Part shown: piece after piece, positions 33,849 through 42,793 of the stretch
Layout of the letters: each line of letters begins with the position of its first letter
Position numbering within the stretch: the stretch's first letter is position 1
Assembly: GCF_036084755.1 (NCBI RefSeq)
Contig: NZ_CP107968.1
Span: 7,324,001-7,388,000, forward strand
Origin: Streptomyces sp. NBC_00370
GTDB lineage: Bacteria > Actinomycetota > Actinomycetes > Streptomycetales > Streptomycetaceae
Reading direction: 5' to 3'
Length of the DNA stretch: 64,000 bases
Made by a program: the position numbers and the translations under genes
The notes under the pieces: generated by a model
Seen by the model: the letters and a program-made list of their open reading frames with translations, nothing else
Told to the model about the DNA's origin: nothing
Database searches by the model: none

Positions 33849-36137
33849 TCAGTCCTTGACGGTGAATCCCGCCCGCAGCAGCGACTCGTCGCGGGACGAA
33901 GGGCCGACCAGCAGCTCGAAGGCGCCAGGCTCCACGACGCGTTCGCCCTCCGCGTCCACGAGCGTGCACGCGGCGACCGGCAGGTCGATCAGGACCTCGC
34001 GTGACTCACCCGGTGCCAGTGCCACCTGCTGGTACGCCTTCAGCTCCTTCTCCGCCCAGGTCACCGAGGTGACCGTGTCGCTGATGTACGCCTGCACGGT
34101 CTCCAGGGCGGGGCGTGTGCCCGTGTTGGAGACGGTGAGCCGGGCGTGGACCGAGTCGTCCGCCGTCAGCTCCGTGGTGCGGATCTCCAGGTCCGCGTAC
34201 TCGACGGTCGTGTAGCTCAGGCCCTCGCCGAAGACGAAGGCCGGGCGCTGCGTCAGGTCCGCGTAGCGGGTGCCGTGCTGGCCGCGTACCTGGTTGTAGT
34301 ACGTCGGCTGCTGGCCGGCGTGCCGGGCGAAGGAGATCGGCAGCCGGCCGGTCGGCTCGACGAGGCCGAGGACCAGCTCCGCGACCGCCTGTCCGCCGAG
34401 CATGCCGGGGTTGAAGGCGTGCACGATCGCCGCCGCTTCGCGGGCGGACGGCGGCAGGACGAGCGGCTTGGAGCTGATGACCACGACCACCAGCGGCTTG
34501 CCGGTCGCGGCGAGCGCGTCGAGGAGGGCGACCTGGCCCCCGACCAGGTCCAGCGTCGCCGTCGACCTGCCCTCACCGACCAGTTCGATACGGTCGCCCA
34601 CGACGGCGACGACATAGTCGGCGGCCTCAGCCTGTGCCACGGCTTCGGCGATCAGCGTCCCGGACGGATCCGCGGGGACGACGACCTTGGGGCGGGGCTG
34701 CCCGTCGGGGAAGAACGCGCCCTCCGGGTCGGCGTCGACGGTGAGGATGTCGGCGCCGCGCGCGTGCGTCACGCTCCAGCCCTCGGGAACATGCGCCCGG
34801 AACCCTTCGAGCACGGTCGTGATCATCGCGCGCGGCTGGCCGTCGGGGAGCCAGTCGGCCTGGCCGGACGAGCCGGCCCAGTCGCCGAGCTGGGTCTGGG
34901 CGTCGTCGGCGTTGGGGCCGACGACGGCGACGGTGCGCGGCGCGGCATCCGTCCCCGCGACGGCCCGGCCGTCGGCGCCCGCCGTGAATCCGCCCGCCAG
35001 CGGCAGGGTGCCGTCGTTGGTGAGCAGGACGAGCGAGCGACGCGCCGTCTCCAGGTTCAGCGCGGCATGGGCCGCGCTGCCGATCACCTCGGCCTGCCGG
35101 GCCCGGTCGGGCCTGCGCGGGTCCTCGAACAGCCCGAGTTCGAACTTGAGCGTGAGTATGCGGCGTACCGCCTGGTCGATCTCCGCCTCGTCGAGCTTGC
35201 CCTGCTCGACGGCCTCCCGCGCCCCGTCGAAGAACTTCGGCGTCGTCATCACCATGTCGTTGCCCGCGCGGACCGTCGCCGCTGCGGCCTGCGCGTAGTC
35301 GGCGTGGATGCGCTGCTCCCACACCATGCGGCCCACGTTGTCCCAGTCGGTGATGAGCGTGCCCGTGTAACCCCACTCGCCGCGCAGCACGTCGTTGAGC
35401 AGCCAGTTGTTGACCGTGATCGGCACGCCGTCCATGGACTGGTAGCCGAGCATGAACGTACGGCACCCTTCGCGGGCCACCCGCTCGAAGGGCGGCAGGA
35501 ACCAGGAGCGCAGCTTGCGCCGCGAGATGTCGGCCTCGCTGGCGTCCCGGCCGCCCTGGGTCTCGGAGTATCCGGCGAAGTGCTTGGCGCAGGCGAGGAT
35601 CGCCGTCGGGTCGGAGAGCCCTTCGCCCTGGTAGCCGCGGACCATGGCGGAGGCCAACTCGCCGATGAGGTGCGGGTCTTCGCCGAAGGTCTCGCTGATC
35701 CGGCCCCAGCGCAGGTCCCGTGCGATGCACAGCACGGGCGAGAACGTCCAGTGCACACCCGTCGCTGCGGCCTCCACCGCGGTCGCTCTGCCGACCTGCT
35801 CGACCAGGGCCGCGTCCCAGGTCGCGGCCAGCCCGAGCTGGGTGGGGTAGATCGTGGCGCCCTCCCAGAAGGAGTGGCCGTGGATGCAGTCCTCGGCCAC
35901 CAGCAGCGGGATGCGCAGCCGGGACTGCTCGGTGAGTCCGGCCGCCTCGACGACGCGCTCGGGGGAGGCATGGACGAGGGAGCCCACATGCATGTCCGAG
36001 ACGACGTGCACGCCCTCCTTGGCGTTCAACTGCAGCATCTGGCCGATCTTCTCGGGCAGCGTCATACGGCCGACAAGGTCGTCGACCCGCTCGGCGACGG
36101 GCAGAGCGGGGTCGAGGTAGAGCGGAGAGGAGGGCAC
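33849..36137 (-). CDS. GH3 beta-glucosidase (cytoplasmic)
   Basis: 762 residues with no signal peptide. The N-terminal barrel has GVDxxxx-like VGRMTLPEKIGQML, CAKHFAGYSETQGGRD (substrate-binding Lys-His) and the nucleophile Asp in GTLITDWDNVGRM. A second alpha/beta domain has VVVISSKPLVLPP. The C-terminal fibronectin-III-like domain ends the protein (FGEGLSYTTVEYAD onward). It cleaves beta-glucosides such as cello- or glucomanno-oligosaccharides after import. GTG 36137 has AAGGGA eight bases before. The MFS transporter gene lies upstream in the same direction, 139 bases away. Confidence 0.93.
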   Translation of the reverse strand: MPSSPLYLDPALPVAERVDDLVGRMTLPEKIGQMLQLNAKEGVHVVSDMHVGSLVHASPERVVEAAGLTEQSRLRIPLLVAEDCIHGHSFWEGATIYPTQLGLAATWDAALVEQVGRATAVEAAATGVHWTFSPVLCIARDLRWGRISETFGEDPHLIGELASAMVRGYQGEGLSDPTAILACAKHFAGYSETQGGRDASEADISRRKLRSWFLPPFERVAREGCRTFMLGYQSMDGVPITVNNWLLNDVLRGEWGYTGTLITDWDNVGRMVWEQRIHADYAQAAAATVRAGNDMVMTTPKFFDGAREAVEQGKLDEAEIDQAVRRILTLKFELGLFEDPRRPDRARQAEVIGSAAHAALNLETARRSLVLLTNDGTLPLAGGFTAGADGRAVAGTDAAPRTVAVVGPNADDAQTQLGDWAGSSGQADWLPDGQPRAMITTVLEGFRAHVPEGWSVTHARGADILTVDADPEGAFFPDGQPRPKVVVPADPSGTLIAEAVAQAEAADYVVAVVGDRIELVGEGRSTATLDLVGGQVALLDALAATGKPLVVVVISSKPLVLPPSAREAAAIVHAFNPGMLGGQAVAELVLGLVEPTGRLPISFARHAGQQPTYYNQVRGQHGTRYADLTQRPAFVFGEGLSYTTVEYADLEIRTTELTADDSVHARLTVSNTGTRPALETVQAYISDTVTSVTWAEKELKAYQQVALAPGESREVLIDLPVAACTLVDAEGERVVEPGAFELLVGPSSRDESLLRAGFTVKD

Positions 36138-36276
36138 AGGAATTTCCCTTCACGGCGTCTTGATGTGAGGAGTGGGGGACGGACCACGGACTCGCGGGCC
36201 GAGCGGTGTCGCACGAGCCCTGCACCCGCGCGTCGTTGCGCGGTACGAGTCCTGGGGCCTGTCGTTCGGACAGGAG

Positions 36277-37641
36277 CTAGCCGACGGCGTGCCGCGAGCG
36301 GCTGAGCGCGGCGATACCGACGGTCGCCACGATGCCGTACAGCGCGGGCGCGAGGAACACGTGGGGCAGACCGAGCGCCGCGACGCCGAGGCTGCCGGTC
36401 AGCCCGCCGAGGGCGCTGGCGACGGCGGTCGAGCTCATGAAGACGGCCGAGGCGGTCGCGACGGCCTCGGGCAGCAGGCGTTGGGCGACGATGATCCCGA
36501 GGCCGGCGAAGACCCCCCACACTCCGCCCATGAGGACCTGCCCGGCGAACATGCCGGCCGCGCCGCCGGTCAGGGCGAAGCAGAGGTTGGCGCCCACGCC
36601 GAAGGCCGCGCCGAAGATCATCAGGCGCATCATGCCGATCCTGCGGGCGACGATCACGGCCACCGGCATCAGGATCAGCTCGATCAGCGGCTGGATGCCG
36701 ATCACCGCGCCGCTGACGGCCGTCGGCAGACGCAGGTCGTTGTGCATATAGATCGTCAGATAGCCGTACTTGATCGGCTCGCCCGCGTAGACGAGCACGT
36801 AGAGCCCGGTGAACGCGAGCAGCGGCAGCATGGCCCGCGTCGCGACGCGCTGTCCCGGGCGTACGACGGGTGTCTCCGTCGGCACCTCGGAGGTGGCCGC
36901 GGTCGGCTCGGGGGTGGCCCCGGTCGGCTCGGGGGCGGCTGCCGTCGGTGAGCCGGCGGGTGATCCTGCCGGTGCGCCGGATGGTGCCGGGCGGGTGCGT
37001 GCGAAGCCCATGGGGACGATCTGCGCGAGGGTGCACACCCCGGTCGCCACCAGCATCGCGCGCGGACCGGCGGCGGTGGCCAGCAGCGAGCCCGCGACGG
37101 GTCCGACGATCCATCCGGCGGTCAGCGCCATCCGCACGATCGAGACGATCCCGTCGCCGACCGGACTGGCGGTGGCCCGCAGATCGTCGTGGACCGCGGC
37201 GAACAGCTGCGACCCGGCGGCGCCGGCGAAGGCCAGCACCACGGCACTGATCACGAACGGCATCCACACCTGGTTCGACAGGGCCATGGCGGACCAGCCG
37301 ATGAATCCCGCCAGGGCGCACAGCCGGAACAGGCCGAGCCGTTTGCCCGTACGGTCCGAGCGGGCCCCGATGAGATATCCGGCGACCGGGGCCGTGATGC
37401 TCGTGAGGTAGTACAGGCCGGCCGTGGTCAGCGAGACATGCAGATCGTCGACGAGGAACAGGGTGATCTGCGGCGCTGCGGCCGAGGCGCCGAGACCGGA
37501 CAGGAACAACGCGACGGTCGCGCCCCGGTAGAGCGGCGAACGCCACACCGACCGCATCGCGGAGGGCGCGACCGCGACGCCGTCGGCAGCGGCGAGTATT
37601 CGTGACAAGGCAGGCCCCCGGGAGATCAAGCTCAGAGGCAT
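36277..37641 (-). CDS. MFS transporter, sugar efflux (SET-like)
   Basis: About 454 residues with 12 membrane spans split by a long Pro/Ala/Thr-rich central loop (about residues 220-265). IGARSDRTGKRLG after the second or third span is the MFS loop motif. The protein resembles sugar efflux transporters, but direction of transport cannot be shown from sequence. ATG 37641 or the preceding GTG 37644 is the start. An inverted repeat GAACA-N7-TGTTC lies just upstream. It sits next to the GH3 gene, suggesting it moves glucosides or their products. Confidence 0.8.
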   Translation of the reverse strand: MPLSLISRGPALSRILAAADGVAVAPSAMRSVWRSPLYRGATVALFLSGLGASAAAPQITLFLVDDLHVSLTTAGLYYLTSITAPVAGYLIGARSDRTGKRLGLFRLCALAGFIGWSAMALSNQVWMPFVISAVVLAFAGAAGSQLFAAVHDDLRATASPVGDGIVSIVRMALTAGWIVGPVAGSLLATAAGPRAMLVATGVCTLAQIVPMGFARTRPAPSGAPAGSPAGSPTAAAPEPTGATPEPTAATSEVPTETPVVRPGQRVATRAMLPLLAFTGLYVLVYAGEPIKYGYLTIYMHNDLRLPTAVSGAVIGIQPLIELILMPVAVIVARRIGMMRLMIFGAAFGVGANLCFALTGGAAGMFAGQVLMGGVWGVFAGLGIIVAQRLLPEAVATASAVFMSSTAVASALGGLTGSLGVAALGLPHVFLAPALYGIVATVGIAALSRSRHAVG

Positions 37642-37664
37642 CACACCGTATCTTCGAACAAACA

Positions 37665-37681
37665 GAACATCAACGGTGTTC
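37665..37681. promoter_or_regulatory. Inverted repeat upstream of the MFS transporter
   Basis: GAACA-N7-TGTTC (positions 37665-37669 and 37677-37681), 24 bases before the transporter start, with a further GAACA at 37656-37660. It is likely a regulator binding site. No regulator gene adjoins it. Confidence 0.5.
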
Positions 37682-37766
37682 GTTACCTTGCCTTTTGATC
37701 AGTATCTGTGTTCAATTTGAGTGCACGACTCTCGGTCTTGCGACGGGTCTCGGTCTTCCTGCGGGG

Positions 37767-38429
37767 TCAGCCTGCCGCGCCGTCCAGCAGCCGGCTGTAG
37801 CGCAGCCGCAGCGCCCGTTCCGTGCTCGCCAGCACACTGGCGACCACGACAGCGCCGTTGAGCCAGGCCGGCAGACGGACGGGCGAGGTGAACGTGCCGA
37901 TGCGCCGGGCGACGGCGGGCACCTCGGTGAGTGGTTCGGCGACCTGCGGGACGAGCAGGAGCAGAGCGACGAGGAGGACCGCCGCCGAGAGGAAGCCGAT
38001 ACAGCGGCTCAGTGCGGGATACGCGCGGTCGAGGTGCGCGCGGCGTCCTTCGGCGGAGTGAGGATCCGGGACGAGTTGGTGTTCGACTCCATCGGCGGTG
38101 ACGTAGTGGCAGCGCTTCAGTCCGAAGGTGCTCATCCTCACCTCGATGACGCCGCCCTGGACGGGGAAAGCGGCGGGGACCTTGGAGTGGGCGTGATGCC
38201 TGCCGTGCAGGTACAGGTCTGCCTTGTACTCGCCCGTGCCCTGGTCGCCCCACCGCTTGGCGTCCACGGCGTAGACCGTCCGTCGGCCGTCGTTGTGCGG
38301 CAGCTCCAGATAGAACAGTACGCGGCTGAGCGACTGCCACCAGCGGAAGCGCTTCAGCGCCCGCCCGTCCCCGGGCTTGACCCGTTTCGCGGTCCGCTCA
38401 CGCCGCCATTCCTTCAACATCGCCTTCAC
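37767..38429 (-). CDS. Hypothetical protein with two C-terminal membrane spans
   Basis: 220 residues. The first 140 are hydrophilic with many Arg, Lys and His residues (KRFRWWQSLSRVLFYLELPHND, YLHGRHHAHSKVPAAFPV). Two membrane segments follow (about 140-160 and 185-200). It starts at GTG 38429 or ATG 38420. I do not recognise the family. It lies 34 bases downstream of the peptidase stop, on the opposite side from the MFS gene, and may be expressed with neither. Confidence 0.65.
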   Translation of the reverse strand: MKAMLKEWRRERTAKRVKPGDGRALKRFRWWQSLSRVLFYLELPHNDGRRTVYAVDAKRWGDQGTGEYKADLYLHGRHHAHSKVPAAFPVQGGVIEVRMSTFGLKRCHYVTADGVEHQLVPDPHSAEGRRAHLDRAYPALSRCIGFLSAAVLLVALLLLVPQVAEPLTEVPAVARRIGTFTSPVRLPAWLNGAVVVASVLASTERALRLRYSRLLDGAAG

Positions 38430-38463
38430 TTCCGCTACTTGTCGGACATTGCCTTCGTTGCCG

Positions 38464-39918
38464 CTACGTGCCCGGCGCCGCCGGGCAGGCGAGATCCCGC
38501 GTCGGGCGCTGTCCCGTCGTCAGGAATGTGGTCACCGCGTCGTTGGCACACGTGCTGTGGCCGAACGGATAGACGCCGTGTCCGCCTTGGTCGGCCGTCA
38601 CCATCGTGGCCCGCTTCCCGAATGCCCGCCGCAGCTCCTGGGCGCCGACCAGCGGTGTGCCCGGGTCGCGTTCGTTCTGCACCATGAGCACGTTCGACGG
38701 GCCCCGGTCACCGATGCGCACCGGCCGTTCGACCCGCTTGTCCGGCCAGAACGCGCACGGACCGATGTTGGCCGAAGACCCGCCCAGCATCGGGTACTTC
38801 ACCCGGTCGACCGCGACATCGCGCTGATACTCCCGGACCGTCCCCGGCCAGCGTGAATCGCCGCAAATGACCGCCAGGCGTGCGGACATGAAGTTTTCCA
38901 TGTTCGGCGGCGCCGGGTCGGGCGGCAGCGGCCGGTCCGTGTCGAGTGCCTGCCAGGTCCTGGCCAGCGTGGGCATGAGCACGTCGCTGTAGAGACTGTC
39001 GAACGTGATGCCGCGGAACAGCGTCCCGTCGATGCCCCGGACGGGCTTCGCCTCCAGCCGCTTCGCGAGATCGAAGAACTTCGCCGTCACCTGTGCCGGT
39101 GTGTTGCCCAGACCGTATTCGGGGTGCGCGGCGGCGAACGCCGCGAATTGCGGGAACACTTCCTCCATGCCCCGGGCGAACCTCCGCATGGCCGTGACGT
39201 CGTAACCGCCGGGGCCCAGGTTGCTGTCGAGCACGATCCGGTCGCCGCGCCGGGGGAACGCCGTCGTGTACACCGCGCCCAGGTACGTGCCGTAGGAGGC
39301 GCCCAGGTACGAGATCTTGGGCTCGCCCAGCGCCGCCCGGATCCGGTCCATGTCGCGCGCGGTGTTCGCCGTGGTGATGTACGGCAGCATCCACCCCGTC
39401 CGCGAGCTGGCGCACTGCTCGGCGACGGCCCGCGCGTTCCCCGCCTCCCGCGTGACGTCGGCCGCGGTGTGCGCGTACGGCGGGAAGTTGCGGCGCGCCT
39501 GCTGCTCCGGGGTCAGATCACAGGTCACCCGCGTGCTGTGGTCCACGCCGCGCGGGTCGAAGCCGATCATGTCGTACGAGTCCCGCACCTGCTGCGGCAG
39601 CCCGGAGGCGGCGAGAACGGCCGGGTAGCTGAGCCCGCCGGCGCCGGGGCCGCCCGGGTTGGTCAGCAGTACACCGCGGCGCTTCGAGGGGTGCTCGCTC
39701 GGCAGCCGGGAGATCGCGATCGTGATCTGCCGGCCGTCCGGACGGCGGTAGTCCAGCGGGACGTCGAGCGTCGAACACTCCAGTCGGGGTGCGGCGGCCC
39801 CTTCCGGGCACGCGCCCCACCGGACGGCGCCGGGGGTCGCCGCCGCCGACACCCCCGGCACCGCGGTCGCCGCCGCCACAGCGGTGGCGACGAGGGCGAG
39901 GGACAAGGCTCTCTGCAT
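38464..39918 (-). CDS. Secreted tripeptidyl-aminopeptidase-like alpha/beta hydrolase
   Basis: 484 residues with a signal peptide ending near GVSAAA. The N-terminal part has the family block VRWGACP and CSTLDVPLDYRRPDG. NPGGPGAGG is the oxyanion region, GASYGTYLG the nucleophile elbow, and a C-terminal TAP-like domain supplies Asp in NERDPGTPL and His in GGHGVYPFG, followed by the usual CAND. The family includes Streptomyces Tap and SlpD/SlpE exported peptidases. ATG 39918 follows GGAGG. It is divergent from the two-component system at 40174, with a 15-bp inverted repeat between them. Confidence 0.9.
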   Translation of the reverse strand: MQRALSLALVATAVAAATAVPGVSAAATPGAVRWGACPEGAAAPRLECSTLDVPLDYRRPDGRQITIAISRLPSEHPSKRRGVLLTNPGGPGAGGLSYPAVLAASGLPQQVRDSYDMIGFDPRGVDHSTRVTCDLTPEQQARRNFPPYAHTAADVTREAGNARAVAEQCASSRTGWMLPYITTANTARDMDRIRAALGEPKISYLGASYGTYLGAVYTTAFPRRGDRIVLDSNLGPGGYDVTAMRRFARGMEEVFPQFAAFAAAHPEYGLGNTPAQVTAKFFDLAKRLEAKPVRGIDGTLFRGITFDSLYSDVLMPTLARTWQALDTDRPLPPDPAPPNMENFMSARLAVICGDSRWPGTVREYQRDVAVDRVKYPMLGGSSANIGPCAFWPDKRVERPVRIGDRGPSNVLMVQNERDPGTPLVGAQELRRAFGKRATMVTADQGGHGVYPFGHSTCANDAVTTFLTTGQRPTRDLACPAAPGT

Positions 39919-40045
39919 CTGGGTTTCCTCCGGGCGCGGTTGCCGTGGTCGGACGCGGGCGCCGACGGCGTCGGTGGGGGACGGCCTGGTGAAAAAGTCT
40001 GTCCGTCCGGCGCCGCGGTCACATCGGCCCGGCGGCTCGAAGCAC

Positions 40046-40086
40046 CCCCGCCGAAAGTCGAGGAGACGGTCCGACTTTCGGCGGGG
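40046..40086. promoter_or_regulatory. 15-bp perfect inverted repeat in the divergent peptidase / two-component promoter
   Basis: CCCCGCCGAAAGTCG and its exact complement CGACTTTCGGCGGGG flank an 11-base spacer (40061-40071). The spot lies between divergent genes where no transcript needs to end, so a regulator site is more likely than a terminator. The neighbouring NarL/LuxR-type response regulator is the obvious candidate. Confidence 0.65.
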
Positions 40087-40173
40087 TCGCAGCAGCCTCC
40101 GGTAGCGCATCGCTCGTACCGTCCGCCGCGATAATGGACGGATGGAAACGGACGTCGCACCACGGCTCGGGGT

Positions 40174-41319
40174 GTGGCAGCAGACCTGGCGGCCGCGGCG
40201 GCGATCGGCGTACCCCTGTGGCTCTACACCGGAGTGCTGCTGCCCCGCGGGCACGCGACCGACGCGGGGTCCTGGTTCATCACCGGCGATCCGCTGCTCG
40301 CCGCCGCGTGTCTGACGGCGCTGTTGTGGCGGCGGCGGTTCCCGCTCACCGTCGCCTTCACGGTCGCCGTCGCCTCGACGGCCTCGGCGCTCGCCACCGG
40401 TGCCGGGCTGCTGGCGATGTGCTCGATCGGCACGCGCCGCCGGCCCGTGGAGATCGCGGTCGTCGTGGCGGGCTATGTGGGCGCGTCGCAGTTCACCGCC
40501 CGGCTCTATGCCATCGAGACCCCGCCCTGGTCGATCTGGCTCCAGCTCGCCCTCACGACGCTGAGCGCGGGCGTCGCGGTGGCCATGGGCGTCGCCGTCG
40601 GCGCTCGCCGCGTCGAAGTGGGCTTCCTGCGGGACCGGGCGGAGAGCGCGGAGCGGGAGCAGACCGCGCGGGCGGCGCAGGCGCGGGCCCTGGAACGCAA
40701 CCGGATCGCCCGCGAGATGCACGACGTGCTGGCGCACCGGATCTCCCTGGTCGCCATGCAGGCCGGCGTGCTGGACCACCGCGGCGACCTGACGGCCGAG
40801 GAGAACCGCGTGCTGATCCGTGGCATCGCCGACGGCTCCCACCAGGCGCTGGAAGAGCTACGGGACGTCCTCGGCGTGCTCAGGGCCGACCCCGGCCACC
40901 CGGAACCACCGCAGCCCTCCCTCGACCGGATCCCGGAACTGGTCGCCGAGGCCCGCGCGTCCGGGCTGGACGTCACGCTCACCACCACCGTGACGGGGAA
41001 ACCGCCCGACGCCGTGGGACGGACCTGCTACCGGATCGTCCAGGAAGGACTGACCAACGCCGCCAAACACGCCCCGGGGGCAGCCGTACAGATCGTCGTC
41101 GACGGGACCGCCGGCGACGAACTGCACGTCAGCGTGCACAACTCGGCCGCCACCACGACCGTCGCCCAGGCGCCCGCCTCAGGATTCGGGCTGCTCGGTC
41201 TGACCGAACGCGTCACGCTCGCCGGCGGAGAACTCAGCCACCACCGCACACCGGACAAGGGGTACGTGCTCGCCGCGCGACTACCCTGGCCGAACCCCAC
41301 GCACGAAAAGAGAGCATGA
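40174..41319 (+). CDS. Sensor histidine kinase (NarL/HisKA_3 type)
   Basis: 381 residues from GTG 40174. Four or five membrane spans occupy the first 150 residues. The HisKA_3 dimerisation box ERNRIAREMHDVLAHRIS contains the phospho-His. The ATPase domain has YRIVQEGLTNAAKHA (N box) and FGLLGLTERV (G box). It abuts the response regulator gene without a gap. The start looks wrong: codon usage from ATG 40142 is coding in another frame until about 40192, as if one base were missing there. The true N terminus may begin METDVAPRLGVWQQTW. Confidence 0.88.
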   Translation: MAADLAAAAAIGVPLWLYTGVLLPRGHATDAGSWFITGDPLLAAACLTALLWRRRFPLTVAFTVAVASTASALATGAGLLAMCSIGTRRRPVEIAVVVAGYVGASQFTARLYAIETPPWSIWLQLALTTLSAGVAVAMGVAVGARRVEVGFLRDRAESAEREQTARAAQARALERNRIAREMHDVLAHRISLVAMQAGVLDHRGDLTAEENRVLIRGIADGSHQALEELRDVLGVLRADPGHPEPPQPSLDRIPELVAEARASGLDVTLTTTVTGKPPDAVGRTCYRIVQEGLTNAAKHAPGAAVQIVVDGTAGDELHVSVHNSAATTTVAQAPASGFGLLGLTERVTLAGGELSHHRTPDKGYVLAARLPWPNPTHEKRA

Positions 41320-41997
41320 GTGGACAGCGAGCGGAAGCTGGTGCGAGTCGTCATCGTCGACGACGACCAGTTGGTGCGGATGGCGCTGCGGCTCGTCATC
41401 GGCGGTGAACCGGACCTGACCGTCGTCGCCGAGGCGGCCGACGGGGACGCCGCGATCAGCGTGGTGGCGGAGCAGCGGCCGGACGTCGTGCTGATGGACG
41501 TACGGATGCCGCGCCGCGACGGGCTCAGCGCGACCCAGGAACTCCTCGCCCGGCCGGCGCCGCCCCGAGTGCTCATGCTCACCACGTTCGACTCCGACGA
41601 CCTCGTGCTCGGCGCGCTGCGCGCCGGAGCGCTCGGGTTCGTACTGAAGGACACCCCGCCGGCGCAGATCATCGAGGCGGTCCGGACGGTCGCGAGGGGG
41701 AACCCCGTGCTCTCCCCGGCGGCCACGGCGCGCGTGATCGCCGCGGCCACCGGGCCGCAGTCGTCCGAGGCGCGCCGGTCGTCGCGCGAGGCCGCGCGGA
41801 CACGGCTGTCCACCCTGACCGAACGGGAACGCGACACGGCGGGGGCCATCGCCGACGGGCTGGGCAACGCGGCGATCGCCGTGCGGCTGCGTATCAGCGT
41901 CGCCACCGTCAAGGCGCACACCAGCAGCCTGTTCACCAAGCTGTCGGTCGACAACCGGGTGCAGATCGCGCTGCTGGTCCGCGACGCTGAGGAGTGA
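41320..41997 (+). CDS. Response regulator, NarL/LuxR type
   Basis: 225 residues. The receiver domain shows VVIVDDDQLVRM (acidic pair), the phospho-acceptor Asp in VVLMDVRMPRRDG, the Thr in MLTTFD and the Lys in FVLKDTPP. A LuxR-type helix-turn-helix lies at the C terminus (LTERERDTAGAIADG to RVQIALLVRD). It starts at GTG immediately after the kinase stop, so the pair is co-translated. It probably binds the inverted repeat at 40046 and controls the peptidase gene and itself. Confidence 0.94.
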   Translation: MDSERKLVRVVIVDDDQLVRMALRLVIGGEPDLTVVAEAADGDAAISVVAEQRPDVVLMDVRMPRRDGLSATQELLARPAPPRVLMLTTFDSDDLVLGALRAGALGFVLKDTPPAQIIEAVRTVARGNPVLSPAATARVIAAATGPQSSEARRSSREAARTRLSTLTERERDTAGAIADGLGNAAIAVRLRISVATVKAHTSSLFTKLSVDNRVQIALLVRDAEE

Positions 41998-42014
41998 CCG
42001 GTGTCCTGCCGCTC

Positions 42015-42686
42015 CTACGCCTCGTCCCCCGGGGCGGTCGGCGGGGCGGTCGGCGGGGCGGTCGGCGGGGCGAGCAGGAGAGGCAGATAGACGTCGTCGA
42101 CAATTTCAGTGATGACACTCTCCGGGATCGGGGCCCCGTACAGCAGGTAATGGTTACGGAGCAGGTCGACCGCCACCCCGGCCCGCCGGGACGCGGGCAC
42201 CCACGAAGCGAGTTCGCCGCGTCTGACGGCGCGCCACAGGACGCCCTGGATCGGCCCCGGCCCCGCGGTGTGCACCCGTTCGCGCACCAGCCGGGCGAAT
42301 TCGGGGTCGTGCATGATCTCGGTGAGCAGCCCGCGGAGTAGGTCGCCGTGCGAGGTGGCCAACTTGGCGGAGAGTTGCCGTAGCGCCGCGAGGACATCGG
42401 TGCGTAGTACACCGGTATCGGGAACATCGGCCTCGGAGAGCCGGTTGGCCGCGCAGGCGTCCACCACGAGCTCGGCGCGGCCGGGCCAGCGGCGGTACAG
42501 AGTGGCCTTGCCGGTACGGGCCCGCGCGGCCACGCGCTCCATCGTCAGTCTGGCGTAACCGACCTCGGCGAGTTCTTCGAGGACCGCCGTCAGGATGGCG
42601 TTCTCCAGCGCCTCGCCCCTGCGGCGAGGGTTTCTTCGATGGTCGCCGACCGGCAGGTCCAGCGCGTCCCCGTTGATTGAGGGCAT
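42015..42686 (-). CDS. TetR-family regulator
   Basis: About 223 residues. The N-terminal HTH is LENAILTAVLEELAEVGYARLTMERVAARARTGKATLYRRW, followed by a helical TetR C-terminal ligand domain (LTEIMHDPEFARLVRERV, GPIQGVLWRAVRRGEL). The last residues are a tandem PPTA repeat encoded by a 12-base DNA repeat at 42031-42072. It starts at ATG 42686 or GTG 42710, neither with an ideal ribosome-binding site. It is divergent from the P450, with a short palindrome in between, so it likely represses the P450-ferredoxin pair. Confidence 0.9.
   Translation of the reverse strand: MPSINGDALDLPVGDHRRNPRRRGEALENAILTAVLEELAEVGYARLTMERVAARARTGKATLYRRWPGRAELVVDACAANRLSEADVPDTGVLRTDVLAALRQLSAKLATSHGDLLRGLLTEIMHDPEFARLVRERVHTAGPGPIQGVLWRAVRRGELASWVPASRRAGVAVDLLRNHYLLYGAPIPESVITEIVDDVYLPLLLAPPTAPPTAPPTAPGDEA
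42031..42072. repeat. 12-base tandem repeat inside the TetR gene
   Basis: The unit GGGGCGGTCGGC is repeated three and a half times and encodes the PPTA repeats at the TetR C terminus. Copy number may vary between strains. Confidence 0.85.
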
Positions 42687-42751
42687 GACTCCCAGCCATT
42701 TATCGATCACCCGTTGTGAACATCAGGTCACTCAGCCTAGCCTCCGATTAG

Positions 42752-42766
42752 AGAACTGACCGTTCT
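42752..42766. promoter_or_regulatory. Putative TetR operator before the P450 gene
   Basis: AGAAC-TGACC-GTTCT is a perfect 5-bp inverted repeat 28 bases upstream of the P450 start and about 65 bases from the TetR start. Position between divergent genes suggests it controls both. Confidence 0.6.
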
Positions 42767-42793
42767 TTAAGCGTCGAGAACAGCGAGGGAACG

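Noticed and set aside
42031..42072. 12-base tandem repeats as a possible CRISPR or regulatory array
   Set aside because: The repeats are contiguous, have no spacers and lie in frame inside the TetR coding region, where they encode PPTA repeats.
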